Source: Lachnospiraceae bacterium
GTDB taxonomy: Bacteria; Bacillota; Clostridia; Oscillospirales; CAG-272
Assembly (NCBI GenBank): GCA_024404495.1
Contig: JAKSPT010000010.1
Coordinates: 16,294 to 80,293 of the forward strand
Length of the DNA stretch: 64,000 nucleotides
Reading direction: 5' to 3'
A program made the translations under genes and the position numbers. The notes under the pieces were generated by a model. The model saw only the letters and a program-made list of their open reading frames with translations. It was not told where the DNA came from and searched no databases. Shown here in pieces: positions 52,117 to 60,370 of this stretch (positions are counted from its first letter, which is position 1; the number at the start of each line of letters is the position of its first letter).

Positions 52117-53280
52117 TTATTCTTCGATATAAGGCGTTTTCCGGAACGGGTTTTCCGCCCGGTCGAAGGATTTCGCGAGAGAGTAGATCCGGTCGGCGCG
52201 GACCGACGCCTCAAACTGCATCGCGGCGCCGCCGGTCAGTTTTTTTCCCTCGGCGGGACGGGTGAGGATGGGAAGGAGCGCGGTCTTTTTCAGTTCCTTC
52301 AGCGCGGCACAGCCCTTCGCGTTCGCCGCAAGGAGGGAGGTATAGCGCGGGAGACCGGAAAGAAGGTCTCCGGTCACGCCGAGCAGACCGTAATAAACGA
52401 GCCTGCGGAGCGACGCGTCGGTCTCCTTTTTGGTACGGAGGATGCCGTAAAAATCGGAAAGAGATTCCGCCTCGTTCGCCGCTCCGGTCAGACGGTATTC
52501 CAACCCGGGAACGTAACCCGGAAGCGAACGGAGGGAAAACGGATCGGCAAGACGGTAAAACGACAGGATCGCGCCCTCCAACCGCCGTTCGTCGGCGGTC
52601 GGGACCGAACGGAGCAGAGCGAGCGTTTCGGGCGGGATCAGCCGCGAAAGCGCCGCCTCGTCCTGCGGGACGGTGAGGATCGCTTCCCTTGCCGCCGTCG
52701 CCGAATAGCCGGGGACGCGCTTTTCGGTCTCCGGTACGATCTTCGCGTGAAAGCGGTCGAGCGCACGGAGATATTCGACCCCGAGGATATCGTTCGGCGT
52801 GACGGGATAGCCCTCTCCGTAAAGCGTGCGGTAGACCTCCTCCGCGAGGCGCGGATAGGAAAGCGCGGTATGCTTTGCTTTCATCGCCGTCTCCGCAAGC
52901 GCGGAACGGTACTCCGGACTTGCCGTCCGTTCCGCCGTCAGACGGAGCGAGGAAAGGTCGCCCGATTCGCTCCCGAAAAAGAGCGTGTCCACGCCGCCGA
53001 GCGAATGGAGCAGATACACTCCCGCAGAGGCAAAGCGTTCGGCGGGCGCCATGCAGAACGGAAACGGCAGCTCCAGCACGAGATCGGCACCCGAAAGCAC
53101 GGCGCCCCGCGCCCGTTCGTACTTCGGCAGAAGCGCGGGCGTTCCCCGCTGCACGAAGGAACCGCTCATCAGGGCGAGCACGACGGTATCGGGATTTTTC
53201 TCCCGGATATGCGATATCTGTGCCGCGTGGCCGAGGTGAAATGGGTTATATTCACAAATTATTGCGGTTACGGACGTCAT
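52117..53280 (-). CDS. tmcAL: tRNA(Met) cytidine acetate ligase
   Basis: The 387-residue protein is TmcAL (YlbM), which uses acetate and ATP to make N4-acetylcytidine at the wobble base of elongator tRNA-Met. TAIICEYNPFHLGHAAQI has the HxGH nucleotidyltransferase motif, VLALMSGSFVQRGTPALLPK and GADLVLELPFPF are diagnostic, and FFGSESGD follows. The ATG at 53280 has a weak ribosome site; an upstream reading to 53376 is not conserved. It diverges from ackA, whose product sets the acetate pool the ligase draws on. Confidence 0.94.
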   Translation of the reverse strand: MTSVTAIICEYNPFHLGHAAQISHIREKNPDTVVLALMSGSFVQRGTPALLPKYERARGAVLSGADLVLELPFPFCMAPAERFASAGVYLLHSLGGVDTLFFGSESGDLSSLRLTAERTASPEYRSALAETAMKAKHTALSYPRLAEEVYRTLYGEGYPVTPNDILGVEYLRALDRFHAKIVPETEKRVPGYSATAAREAILTVPQDEAALSRLIPPETLALLRSVPTADERRLEGAILSFYRLADPFSLRSLPGYVPGLEYRLTGAANEAESLSDFYGILRTKKETDASLRRLVYYGLLGVTGDLLSGLPRYTSLLAANAKGCAALKELKKTALLPILTRPAEGKKLTGGAAMQFEASVRADRIYSLAKSFDRAENPFRKTPYIEE

Positions 53281-53314
53281 ATTTCCATAATTTCCGAGAA
53301 ATTCACGGTACCCC

Positions 53315-53343
53315 TTGTTTTTTTGAAAAAAGTGTTGTATAAT
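53315..53343 (+). promoter_or_regulatory. Promoter of ackA
   Basis: TTGTTT (53315-53320), 17 bp, TATAAT (53338-53343). GGAGGAAATATTATT precedes the start codon. Confidence 0.7.
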
Positions 53344-53424
53344 AAATTGGTATTGTTTGAGATTATCATACACCATTTTTCAGCAAATTTCAAGAGTAAA
53401 AATTATTTCGGAGGAAATATTATT

Positions 53425-54636
53425 ATGAAGGTACTTGTTGTAAACGCGGGAAGCTCTTCCCTGAAGTATCAGCTTCTCGAAACCGAAACCGGCGATCTGC
53501 TCGCGAAGGGTATCTGCGAGCGCATCGGCATCGACGGCAAGATCGAGCACAAGAAGAACGGTGAAAAGACCGTCCGCGAGATCGCAATGCCCAACCACGC
53601 CGTTGCCACCAAGATCGTTATCGACACCCTGACCGATCCCGTCCTCGGCGTCATCAAGGATATGAGCGAGATCAAGGCAGTCGGTCACCGCGTGGTCCAC
53701 GGCGGTCCTTACTTCTTCGAGAGCTGCCTCGTCACCCCCGAGGTCCTCGAAAAGCTCCGCCTCTGCGTTGACTTTGCTCCCCTGCACACCCCCGCTCACC
53801 TGATGGGCATCGAGGGCTGCACCGCGGTCATGCCGAACGTCCCGCAGGTCCTCGTCTTTGATACCGCGTTCCATCAGACCATTCCGGAACAGGCTTCCAC
53901 CTATCCGCTTTCCTGGGATATGGTCGAAGAGGCAAAGATCCGCCGCTACGGCGCACACGGCACCTCTCACCGCTTCGTTTCCGGCATCATGAACGAGATC
54001 CTCGCCAAGGAAGGCAAGAATCCCGCCGAGACCAAAATCATCACCTGCCACATCGGCAACGGTTCCTCCATTTCCGCGGTCAAGGGCGGCAAGTGCATGG
54101 ATACCTCGATGGGCTTCACTCCCCTCGACGGCGTCGAGATGGGCACCCGCTGCGGTTCGATCGACCCCGCGATCGTTCCCTATATTATGAAGAAGAAGAA
54201 CCTCACCCCCGACGAAATGTCCAACTATATGAACAAGGAGTGCGGCTTCCTCGGCGTTTCCGGTATCTCCTCCGACTCCCGTGATATCGAGGCGGCGATC
54301 CTCAAGGGCGACCACCGCGCTTGGCTCGCAGCCAACATCCTCGCTTATCAGGTCAAGAAGTATATCGGCTCCTACTCCGCCGCCATGAACGGTCTGGACG
54401 CCATCGTCTTCACCGCCGGTATGGGCGAGAACAACCCCGAGCTCCGCGAGCGCGTCTGCACCGATATGCAGTACTACGGCATCGAGATCGACAACGAGCT
54501 GAACGCAAAGAGCCATCATCAGCCCAACATCATCAAGCTCTCCACCGAGAACTCGAAGGTCGCCGTTTACCTCATCCCGACCAACGAGGAGCTTATGATC
54601 GCAAAGGATACCGAAGCGATCGTCAAAGCGCTTTAA
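53425..54636 (+). CDS. ackA: Acetate kinase
   Basis: The 403-residue enzyme interconverts acetyl phosphate + ADP and acetate + ATP, the last step of acetogenic fermentation. KVLVVNAGSSSLKYQLL and VGHRVVHGG at the N-terminus, VFDTAFHQTIPE, YGAHGTSHRFVSG, and TCHIGNGSSISAV are the signature sets. Length matches the family. Codon use is strongly biased to C-ending codons, as expected of a highly expressed gene. pta is not in the window. Confidence 0.97.
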   Translation: MKVLVVNAGSSSLKYQLLETETGDLLAKGICERIGIDGKIEHKKNGEKTVREIAMPNHAVATKIVIDTLTDPVLGVIKDMSEIKAVGHRVVHGGPYFFESCLVTPEVLEKLRLCVDFAPLHTPAHLMGIEGCTAVMPNVPQVLVFDTAFHQTIPEQASTYPLSWDMVEEAKIRRYGAHGTSHRFVSGIMNEILAKEGKNPAETKIITCHIGNGSSISAVKGGKCMDTSMGFTPLDGVEMGTRCGSIDPAIVPYIMKKKNLTPDEMSNYMNKECGFLGVSGISSDSRDIEAAILKGDHRAWLAANILAYQVKKYIGSYSAAMNGLDAIVFTAGMGENNPELRERVCTDMQYYGIEIDNELNAKSHHQPNIIKLSTENSKVAVYLIPTNEELMIAKDTEAIVKAL

Positions 54637-54650
54637 TCCAAATCAAAACA

Positions 54651-54687
54651 GAAGAAGCCCGCGGGAAACCGCCGGGCTTCTTTTTTG
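54651..54687 (+). terminator. Terminator of ackA
   Basis: GAAGCCCG pairs with CGGGCTTC outside a CGG/CCG stem with loop GAAA, followed by six T. Confidence 0.9.
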
Positions 54688-54744
54688 ATGAAGCGAAATA
54701 TCTTGCGCGTCACAAATTGAAAATGAAAAATGGAAAATGAGGGC

Positions 54745-55005
54745 AAAAGCAAAGCGTCCCTGCAAAGGCAGAGGCGCTTTCCTGTTTATTCGGTTACTAT
54801 TCCTATATTGCACGGTAGGCGAACACGACGCTATGCGAACCGCTTCCTGGCAGCGCGCAATGCGGAGAAACCGAGGGTGAACCGGTGCGGTTCGGGGCGG
54901 CGCCGCTGTGAAATGCGCTCAAAACTGCGCTTTATACGGAGAAGTCCAATTATGATTTACCCCTTATGCCTCTTTGGTCCTTTCTCTCAGAGAAAGGACA
55001 CGCAT
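54745..55005 (-). repeat. Dispersed RNA-like element, copy D
   Basis: Read on the minus strand: hairpin GTCCTTTCTC-TGA-GAGAAAGGAC (54977-54999) starting ten bases past the isomerase stop, CAAAGAGGCATAAGGGGTA, a diverged middle, the core CGCATTGCGCGCTGC (54849-54872), and a terminator-like AAAGCG/CGCTTT hairpin (54751-54780) followed by GCTTTTG. Confidence 0.85.
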
Positions 55006-55008
55006 CTC

Positions 55009-55872
55009 CTAGGCTAAGGTGAGCAGATAGTCGCCGGAGGTTTTGACGTATTTCCACTGGGCGTTGCGCATTTCGAGGGGGAGGGTCCAGGGGATACGTT
55101 TGACCTCGAAGCTGAAGACGCCGTCGTAGCCGATCCCGGTGAGAGTCTTCATAATGGGTTCCCATTTCACGTTGCCGAAGAAAACGGGAAGATGGTTGTC
55201 GTCCTGACCCCAGTTGTCGTGAACGTGGACGGTCTTGAGGCGTGAGCCGACCGCGCGGAGGCAGGGGACCTGATCGGAATAGACGAGATTGGCGTGACCG
55301 AAGTCCCAGCAGATCTTTGAGAAGGGGGTACCGTAGCTGTCGGCGAGGGCGATCAGTTCTTCGACTTTGGCGCAGTACCACGGCTTGAAGGGCGGTTCGC
55401 GGAAATCCGCCATATTTTCAAAGCAGACGCCGACGCCGTTCTTTTCGGCAAGCTCGACGTAGGGCGCGAAATAGTCGTAGTTCGTCCGGAAGGAATCGGC
55501 GGGAGACGGCAGATCGTAGTTCGTCGCGGGGTGCGTGACCGTCCATTTCGCGCCGACGATGCCCGCCATAATGACCGAGCGGCGGATCAGCTCGTCCTTG
55601 TCGGGATTCCTGCCCTGATACGCGAAATTGTAGTAGGGGAGGTGGGACTGATGATATTCGATGCCGACCATTTCGGAAAATTCGGCGATCCGTTTGCCGA
55701 AATCCTCCCAGTCGTCGCGGCGGAGGGGGGAATCCTTGCCGAGCGCGTTGCAGAGGATGAAATCGAGCGAGTCGAAGCCGAGCTCCTTGTAGTTGCGGAT
55801 CTCGTCGTAGTAGGGTCTCATTCCCTTGTCGGAATCGAGAATGAAAAGATTGAGGGTGGTGGAAAGCTTCAT
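55009..55872 (-). CDS. Sugar phosphate isomerase/epimerase-like protein
   Basis: The 287-residue cytosolic TIM-barrel protein resembles the xylose isomerase-like superfamily. GVGVCFENMADF, ICWDFGHANLVY, LKTVHVHDNWGQDD and DGVFSFEVKR carry the glutamate, aspartate and histidine metal ligands. AAAGGAGG precedes the ATG, which overlaps the amidase stop (ATGA), so the two are coupled although a biochemical link is not obvious. Confidence 0.87.
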   Translation of the reverse strand: MKLSTTLNLFILDSDKGMRPYYDEIRNYKELGFDSLDFILCNALGKDSPLRRDDWEDFGKRIAEFSEMVGIEYHQSHLPYYNFAYQGRNPDKDELIRRSVIMAGIVGAKWTVTHPATNYDLPSPADSFRTNYDYFAPYVELAEKNGVGVCFENMADFREPPFKPWYCAKVEELIALADSYGTPFSKICWDFGHANLVYSDQVPCLRAVGSRLKTVHVHDNWGQDDNHLPVFFGNVKWEPIMKTLTGIGYDGVFSFEVKRIPWTLPLEMRNAQWKYVKTSGDYLLTLA

Positions 55873-56543
55873 TCGGGAAGCGCCTCCTTTATTTCGCAGT
55901 ATATCGTATTGACGTTTTGTAAGAATCCGGACCAATGAGGGAGAATGTAGTAGGGGCAGTTCTTGCCGACGCCCTCGAAGAAGCGGTCGCCGCCGTGCAT
56001 CCAATAGTTGTGGGTGTAGACGTCAAGAAGCGGCTCCAGACCGTACTTCACGCAGAGGTGCGCCACGAGGCGCGCGAGCGTTTCCTCCGATTCGGGATCG
56101 GCGCCGATGCACTCGATGGAGATCGTGTCCACGTTGCCGCCGGTCAGATTCCCGCGGTGGTCGACCCGGCGGGAGGAACCGTCCGCCGCGTGCCAGCCGC
56201 GCTCGGAATCGTCAAGCTGCTGCCAGATCACGTCGTGCCAGACCCAATAATGGACCGCGACGCCGCGCATATTGCAGTTCGGATAGGTCGCGCGCTGATA
56301 CTGCTCGGCGGGGTTCGTGCCCTCAGCCGCCGTAATATCGGGCGTGTTGTGGACCGTGATCCCTTTCGGGACGCCGGTACCGCCGTTCAGTTTTTTGTTC
56401 GCCTTGACCGGGTCTCCGGTCAGAACGTAGGAGCATTGATCCTTGCAGGAGATCGCGCCGTCCGGGATCAGCTTGACGTTGACCGTGACCGCGTTCTTCC
56501 CCGTGCCGTAGGTGACGATTTTGTCGGGAACCGTAAATGCCAT
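55869..56543 (-). CDS. N-acetylmuramoyl-L-alanine amidase (amidase_2 type)
   Basis: The 224-residue protein fits the zinc amidases that cut peptidoglycan between muramic acid and L-alanine. GITVHNTPDI supplies the first zinc histidine, VAVHYWVWHDVIWQQLDDSE and GWHAADGS follow, ISIECIG is typical, and THNYWMHGGDRFFEGVGKNCPYYI holds the last histidine and cysteine. The HxGK-like C-terminus resembles phage-type endolysins. There is no signal peptide. The ATG at 56543 with AGAAGG is preferred to 56561. Confidence 0.88.
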   Translation of the reverse strand: MAFTVPDKIVTYGTGKNAVTVNVKLIPDGAISCKDQCSYVLTGDPVKANKKLNGGTGVPKGITVHNTPDITAAEGTNPAEQYQRATYPNCNMRGVAVHYWVWHDVIWQQLDDSERGWHAADGSSRRVDHRGNLTGGNVDTISIECIGADPESEETLARLVAHLCVKYGLEPLLDVYTHNYWMHGGDRFFEGVGKNCPYYILPHWSGFLQNVNTIYCEIKEALPE

Positions 56544-56565
56544 ATTCGTACCTTCTTTCATTCAG

Positions 56566-56604
56566 AAAAACGCCCACTCCGCCGTCGGTGCGGCGGAATG
56601 GGCG
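56566..56604 (-). terminator. Terminator between the beta-helix lipoprotein and amidase genes
   Basis: CGCCCA-TCCGCCG pairs with CGGCGGA-TGGGCG (one mismatch), followed by TTTTTC on the minus strand. The amidase start is only 22 bp further, with no promoter between, so amidase expression needs read-through. Confidence 0.85.
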
Positions 56605-56617
56605 GGAAAAACGGAGA

Positions 56618-59158
56618 TCAGGGCTTGAGCGTGTCCTCAAACTTGTCGCCGATGGCGAGACGGCTGTAAAGGGTGACCTTCGCGCCGTTCTTCGCTTCGT
56701 AGGAGATGCCGTTGTAGCGCATGATGTTGATCGCGGTATAGTCGCCGCCCGAGATCACGTGCTGGGCGGTGGAATCGCCGATGTTGTCGGTGCCGAGATT
56801 GACGATGAGGGTGCCCGTCGAGTCGGTCGCGCTGACCATGTGAGCAACGCCGTAGGAGAAGGCGCTCCAGATGCGCTCGTTTTCGGCGTTCACGATCTCG
56901 ATCGTGGTGTTGTAAATGCGGGCAACGTAGTTCGGGTCCATATCGGGCACGTCGTTGTAGCGACCGGTGTAGCCGAGGCGCAGACGGATCGTGGCGTTGT
57001 GCAGGAATCCGGTCAGCGTGCCGTTCTTGCCGCCGACGCGTACGTCGTTGATGTAGCAGTAGGAGGTCAGCTTCTTGATGAGGTGATTGTCGCAGCCCGC
57101 GAAGTCGATGCCGCGTCCCGCGCCGGTCACACAGCAGTTGACGCAGTAAACGTCGGCGCCGGTGCCGCGGACGGTGTAGGCGGATTCTCTCTCGGCAGAG
57201 CCGAGCGCGTCGTAAATGAAGCGGATGCCGTTCACACCGGAGGCGGGAGAAAGGGTGACGAGAGCGGTCGCTTTGTCGTCGCCGCCGTGACCGTACTGCG
57301 TGAAGATACGGGTGCCCGCGCCGAAGCCGATCTCTTCACGGTTGGCGATCGGGGAGGAGCCGCGCAGCTCGACGCCGGTGGGAACCGTGACCGCCGTGTT
57401 CAGAAGGTAGTTGCCGCCCGGCAGATAAACGATGCCGCCGGTCTTTCCCGCTTCGTCAAGCAGCTTCTGCAGCTCGGGACCGATATCGGTCTTTCCGGTC
57501 TTGTCGAACGAGCCGGTATAAAGGACGGCTTTCGGCTTCTTGTAGGAAACGTAGGTGTCAATGACGTACTGCGACAGATTGTCGGTGTCGATCTGAAGAT
57601 CGCCCTTCGTGCCGCCTTCGACCGTCGTGCCCGCGAGCTTGATCATACCGCGGGATTCGTTGACGATGCCGTATTCCGAGCCGGAAAGCCAGCAGTTCGA
57701 GAACTCGGCGCCCCAACGGGAGTCAAGGTCCTCGGCGAGGACGGCGATGTCGGTATCCCTGATGATCGTATCGTAGAAGCAGCCCGCGAACTGGATGCGC
57801 GTCGCGTGGACGATGTTGACGCCGTATTTCAGATCGGTGAGGGTCAGATGGGTGTACTGCGTCCATTCCACGTCGGCAAGGTGCAGACCGACCGCGTTCT
57901 TACGGGTATAAGCCTTCAGCTTTGCCTCGTCGGGTTTTTCGTATCCCATCGCTTCGGCAAATTCAAGCCAGTATTTCGGCGACATTTCGATGTTGGTGCA
58001 GGTACCGACGTCGGAGGAGGTGCCGATGAAGAGACCGATGTTCAGGAAGGTGCCTTTCAGATTCTCAACGGTGAGCTGTTCGTGTCCGGCGCTCATCGTG
58101 CAGGCGCCGACGCCGTAATAGCCGTTGATGATCGTGACGTTGCGGACGGTGGACGCCATGAAGTCCTTCTGGTCGATCGAGCCGGGAACGTAGAAGGTGA
58201 AAGGATAAGGCTTCACGTCGTCGATCGACTGCGCGGGATAATAAACGGTCAGCCCGTAGGCGCCGCCCGAGCCGCCGATCTGGATCGTGCCGGTGCCGAC
58301 GTTGTCCTTGCTGTCGATATCCATCACGAGGATCGTGCCGTATTCGTGCCCGAGATCGGGATCCTGCCAGTCGCCGCGCAGGGTGACGAAAGCGGGGATC
58401 TTGAAGGGCTTGGTGATCTTATAGGTCCCGGCAGGGAGGAAGACCGTGCCGCCGCCCGCGCTCTCGCACGCCTTCAGCGCTTTGGCGATGCCGGCGGAGG
58501 AATCCTTTTCTCCGGTCGGGTCAACGCCGTAATTCTCGGCGCCGACGATGATATCGGCGACCACGACGTCTTCGGTCTCGTATTTCGTCTGCACGATCGT
58601 CGGCTTGTCGGCGGCGGTCACGGGAACCGTCATCGCCTTCACGACGTTCAGATCGGCAGGCAGGCTCAGCGTTTTCACAGTCTCTTCCGCCTTTTCGGTA
58701 TATCCGCAGTATTCGGAGAGGAACCAGTCGCAGGCGAGTGCGGTGTGCGCGTCGTCAAAACCGAGGATGACGATCTTATTGCCGACGGCCTTCACGCAGA
58801 CCTCATCCGGTCCGAGCGCTTCTGCCGCTTCGGTCGATTCCGGACGGTTGGTCTTGCCGACGAGGATCTCGGGGCGGGCAGCGATCTCGTCCCAGTCGTA
58901 GGACTGTTCCCAGTCGGTGACGAGAGAAACGCACTCGTCGTCACCGCCGAGCAGGGTGACCACATTCTTGCGGAGACGCGCCGCCGCGCTCGACACCGTC
59001 TTTTCGGCGAGCTCGGGGCGAACGATGGTATAAAGGAGCTTCCCTTCCTCTGCGATCTTCAGCCCGCTCTCTTTTTCCCCGCAGGAAACGAGCAGAGCGG
59101 AAAGAAGAACGAACGAGAGCAGAAGGAGAAGCGCCCGCGTGATCCTGTTTTTCTGCAT
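56618..59158 (-). CDS. Double beta-helix lipoprotein (pectate lyase-3 superfamily)
   Basis: The 846-residue product starts with a lipoprotein signal peptide (ALLLLLSFVLLSALLVSC). After an alpha/beta domain (30-200) come two right-handed beta-helices, opening with NYGVDPTGEKDSSAGIAKAL near 208 and TDIGPELQKLLDEAGKTGGI near 545. The arrangement parallels residues 540-1290 of the protein at 18267-22187, so the two are probably paralogues, one lipid-anchored and one held by membrane helices. It likely acts on pectin-like glycans at the surface. GGAGG lies five bases before the ATG. Confidence 0.87.
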   Translation of the reverse strand: MQKNRITRALLLLLSFVLLSALLVSCGEKESGLKIAEEGKLLYTIVRPELAEKTVSSAAARLRKNVVTLLGGDDECVSLVTDWEQSYDWDEIAARPEILVGKTNRPESTEAAEALGPDEVCVKAVGNKIVILGFDDAHTALACDWFLSEYCGYTEKAEETVKTLSLPADLNVVKAMTVPVTAADKPTIVQTKYETEDVVVADIIVGAENYGVDPTGEKDSSAGIAKALKACESAGGGTVFLPAGTYKITKPFKIPAFVTLRGDWQDPDLGHEYGTILVMDIDSKDNVGTGTIQIGGSGGAYGLTVYYPAQSIDDVKPYPFTFYVPGSIDQKDFMASTVRNVTIINGYYGVGACTMSAGHEQLTVENLKGTFLNIGLFIGTSSDVGTCTNIEMSPKYWLEFAEAMGYEKPDEAKLKAYTRKNAVGLHLADVEWTQYTHLTLTDLKYGVNIVHATRIQFAGCFYDTIIRDTDIAVLAEDLDSRWGAEFSNCWLSGSEYGIVNESRGMIKLAGTTVEGGTKGDLQIDTDNLSQYVIDTYVSYKKPKAVLYTGSFDKTGKTDIGPELQKLLDEAGKTGGIVYLPGGNYLLNTAVTVPTGVELRGSSPIANREEIGFGAGTRIFTQYGHGGDDKATALVTLSPASGVNGIRFIYDALGSAERESAYTVRGTGADVYCVNCCVTGAGRGIDFAGCDNHLIKKLTSYCYINDVRVGGKNGTLTGFLHNATIRLRLGYTGRYNDVPDMDPNYVARIYNTTIEIVNAENERIWSAFSYGVAHMVSATDSTGTLIVNLGTDNIGDSTAQHVISGGDYTAINIMRYNGISYEAKNGAKVTLYSRLAIGDKFEDTLKP

Positions 59159-59214
59159 GGCAGCCTCCGTCCGGTCTTCCGGAACGATCCGGGAGACCAC
59201 ATTTTTACAAGAAT

Positions 59215-59244
59215 ATTATATAATAAAAGCAAGGGAAAAGTCAA
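59215..59244 (-). promoter_or_regulatory. Promoter of the beta-helix lipoprotein gene
   Basis: TTGACT (59239-59244), 18 bp, TATAAT (59215-59220) on the minus strand. Confidence 0.75.
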
Positions 59245-59283
59245 GGCTTTTTTGCATTCTGACGGCATTTTTCGGGTTTTCGC

Positions 59284-59312
59284 TTGACAACGCCCCCGAA
59301 ATATGCTACTAT
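59284..59312 (+). promoter_or_regulatory. Promoter of the jelly-roll surface protein gene
   Basis: TTGACA (59284-59289), 17 bp, TACTAT (59307-59312), divergent from the lipoprotein promoter. Confidence 0.75.
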
Positions 59313-59356
59313 TATTTTAGAAAGTTATGTAATTTTCCCATCCGGAGGACTTCGTT

Positions 59357-60172
59357 ATGAAGAAATTCTGTGCCCTGCTCCTGCTCCTTACCGTATTTTC
59401 CGCACTCGTTCTGCCGGTCTCGGCAAGAACCGAAAAAAACGTGATCGTCCTCAACGACTGCGAGGAAAAGTTCGGCAATTTCACGCTCGACACCCGCGAT
59501 CCCGCGGAGGGCGGCGGATGCGTCTGCTTCTCCACGAGGGGCGCTTCCTTCGCAAACGCCTACAGTTTCGATCCCGTTGACCTCACGGAATGCGACGCGA
59601 TCGCTTTTGAGATCTACGTGTCCGACGCGGCGCTGATCTCCCACTTCGGTCAGCTCTGTTTTGAGATTTCTTCCGCCGGCAAATGCGACGAAGAGGAGCT
59701 TGCGTGGCACCTGAAAAACTCGCTTTCAACCGGGCTTGAAGAGGGTTGGAACACCGTTTATCTTTCCTTTACGGACGGCGTTCCAACCGGTACGATCGAC
59801 CTCACCCGCGTCAACTACTTCCGCATCTTCGCCCTTGAGATCGAAACCGCCGTCTGCGCCTCCGACGAGATCATGTTCGACAACTTCCGTGCCGCCTTCA
59901 CCGGCGGATTCGATTACACCGGAATGAAGATCGAAGGCAGATCGGGCGATCACAAAGGCGAGAACATCGTCATCGCCGGGATGAACGAGCCCGATTTCAG
60001 TTCCCGTACCCCCGGCGGCGCTTCCGATCCTTCCGTGACCGATCCCGTTTCCGGTGACGAGACCGACGATCCCGCCTCCTCTTCCCTGCCTCTGATCCTC
60101 GGCTGCTCCGCTGCCGGCGTCGTGCTGATCGCCGTGATCGCCGTCCTGCTCGCCAAGAAAAAGAAGAAATAA
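59357..60172 (+). CDS. Secreted beta-sandwich protein with C-terminal membrane anchor
   Basis: The 271-residue protein has a signal peptide (FCALLLLLTVFSALVLPVSA), a beta-sandwich domain (30-185), a polar linker rich in P, S, D and T, and a C-terminal helix (LPLILGCSAAGVVLIAVIAV) ending in a basic KKKKK stop. The sandwich closely parallels residues 30-180 of the 1306-residue protein (NDC near the start, FDPVD/FDPID, SAGKCDEEE/SSGKCDVEE, VNYFRIFALEI/VNFLRLYALGI). It probably binds glycans and displays the domain on the surface. GGAGG precedes the ATG. Confidence 0.82.
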   Translation: MKKFCALLLLLTVFSALVLPVSARTEKNVIVLNDCEEKFGNFTLDTRDPAEGGGCVCFSTRGASFANAYSFDPVDLTECDAIAFEIYVSDAALISHFGQLCFEISSAGKCDEEELAWHLKNSLSTGLEEGWNTVYLSFTDGVPTGTIDLTRVNYFRIFALEIETAVCASDEIMFDNFRAAFTGGFDYTGMKIEGRSGDHKGENIVIAGMNEPDFSSRTPGGASDPSVTDPVSGDETDDPASSSLPLILGCSAAGVVLIAVIAVLLAKKKKK

Positions 60173-60188
60173 TTTCGTCTTCCCTTTC

Positions 60189-60226
60189 GTCCCCGCAAAG
60201 CATCTGCTTTGCGGGGACTTTTCATT
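60189..60226 (+). terminator. Terminator of the surface protein gene
   Basis: GTCCCCGCAAAGC pairs perfectly with GCTTTGCGGGGAC around ATCT, followed by TTTTCATTTT. Confidence 0.9.
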
Positions 60227-60268
60227 TTGGTTAATACGTCCGGCGATATCCTCCGTTTTCCATAAAAA

Positions 60269-60280
60269 GAACGCTTGTTC
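60269..60280 (+). promoter_or_regulatory. LexA (SOS) box 1
   Basis: GAACGCTTGTTC matches the Gram-positive SOS box GAAC-N4-GTTC exactly. It lies 18 bp before the -35. Confidence 0.8.
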
Positions 60281-60297
60281 TTTTGCTATTCTGCCGA

Positions 60298-60326
60298 TTG
60301 CAGGAAACGAACATTTGTGCTATACT
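60298..60326 (+). promoter_or_regulatory. Promoter of the Y-family polymerase gene, with LexA box 2 in its spacer
   Basis: TTGCAG (60298-60303), 17 bp, TATACT (60321-60326). GAACATTTGTGC (60309-60320), an SOS box with one change, fills the spacer. Confidence 0.75.
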
Positions 60327-60342
60327 GATCCTACAGGAAAAA

Positions 60343-60354
60343 GAACAAATGTTT
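60343..60354 (+). promoter_or_regulatory. LexA (SOS) box 3
   Basis: GAACAAATGTTT, an SOS box with one change, lies between the start of transcription and the ribosome site. Confidence 0.65.
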
Positions 60355-60370
60355 GCTTGGAGGAAAAACC

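Noticed and set aside
55869..56543. Prophage remnant around the endolysin-like amidase
   Set aside because: No holin, integrase, capsid or tail genes lie nearby, and the neighbours are metabolic and surface genes.
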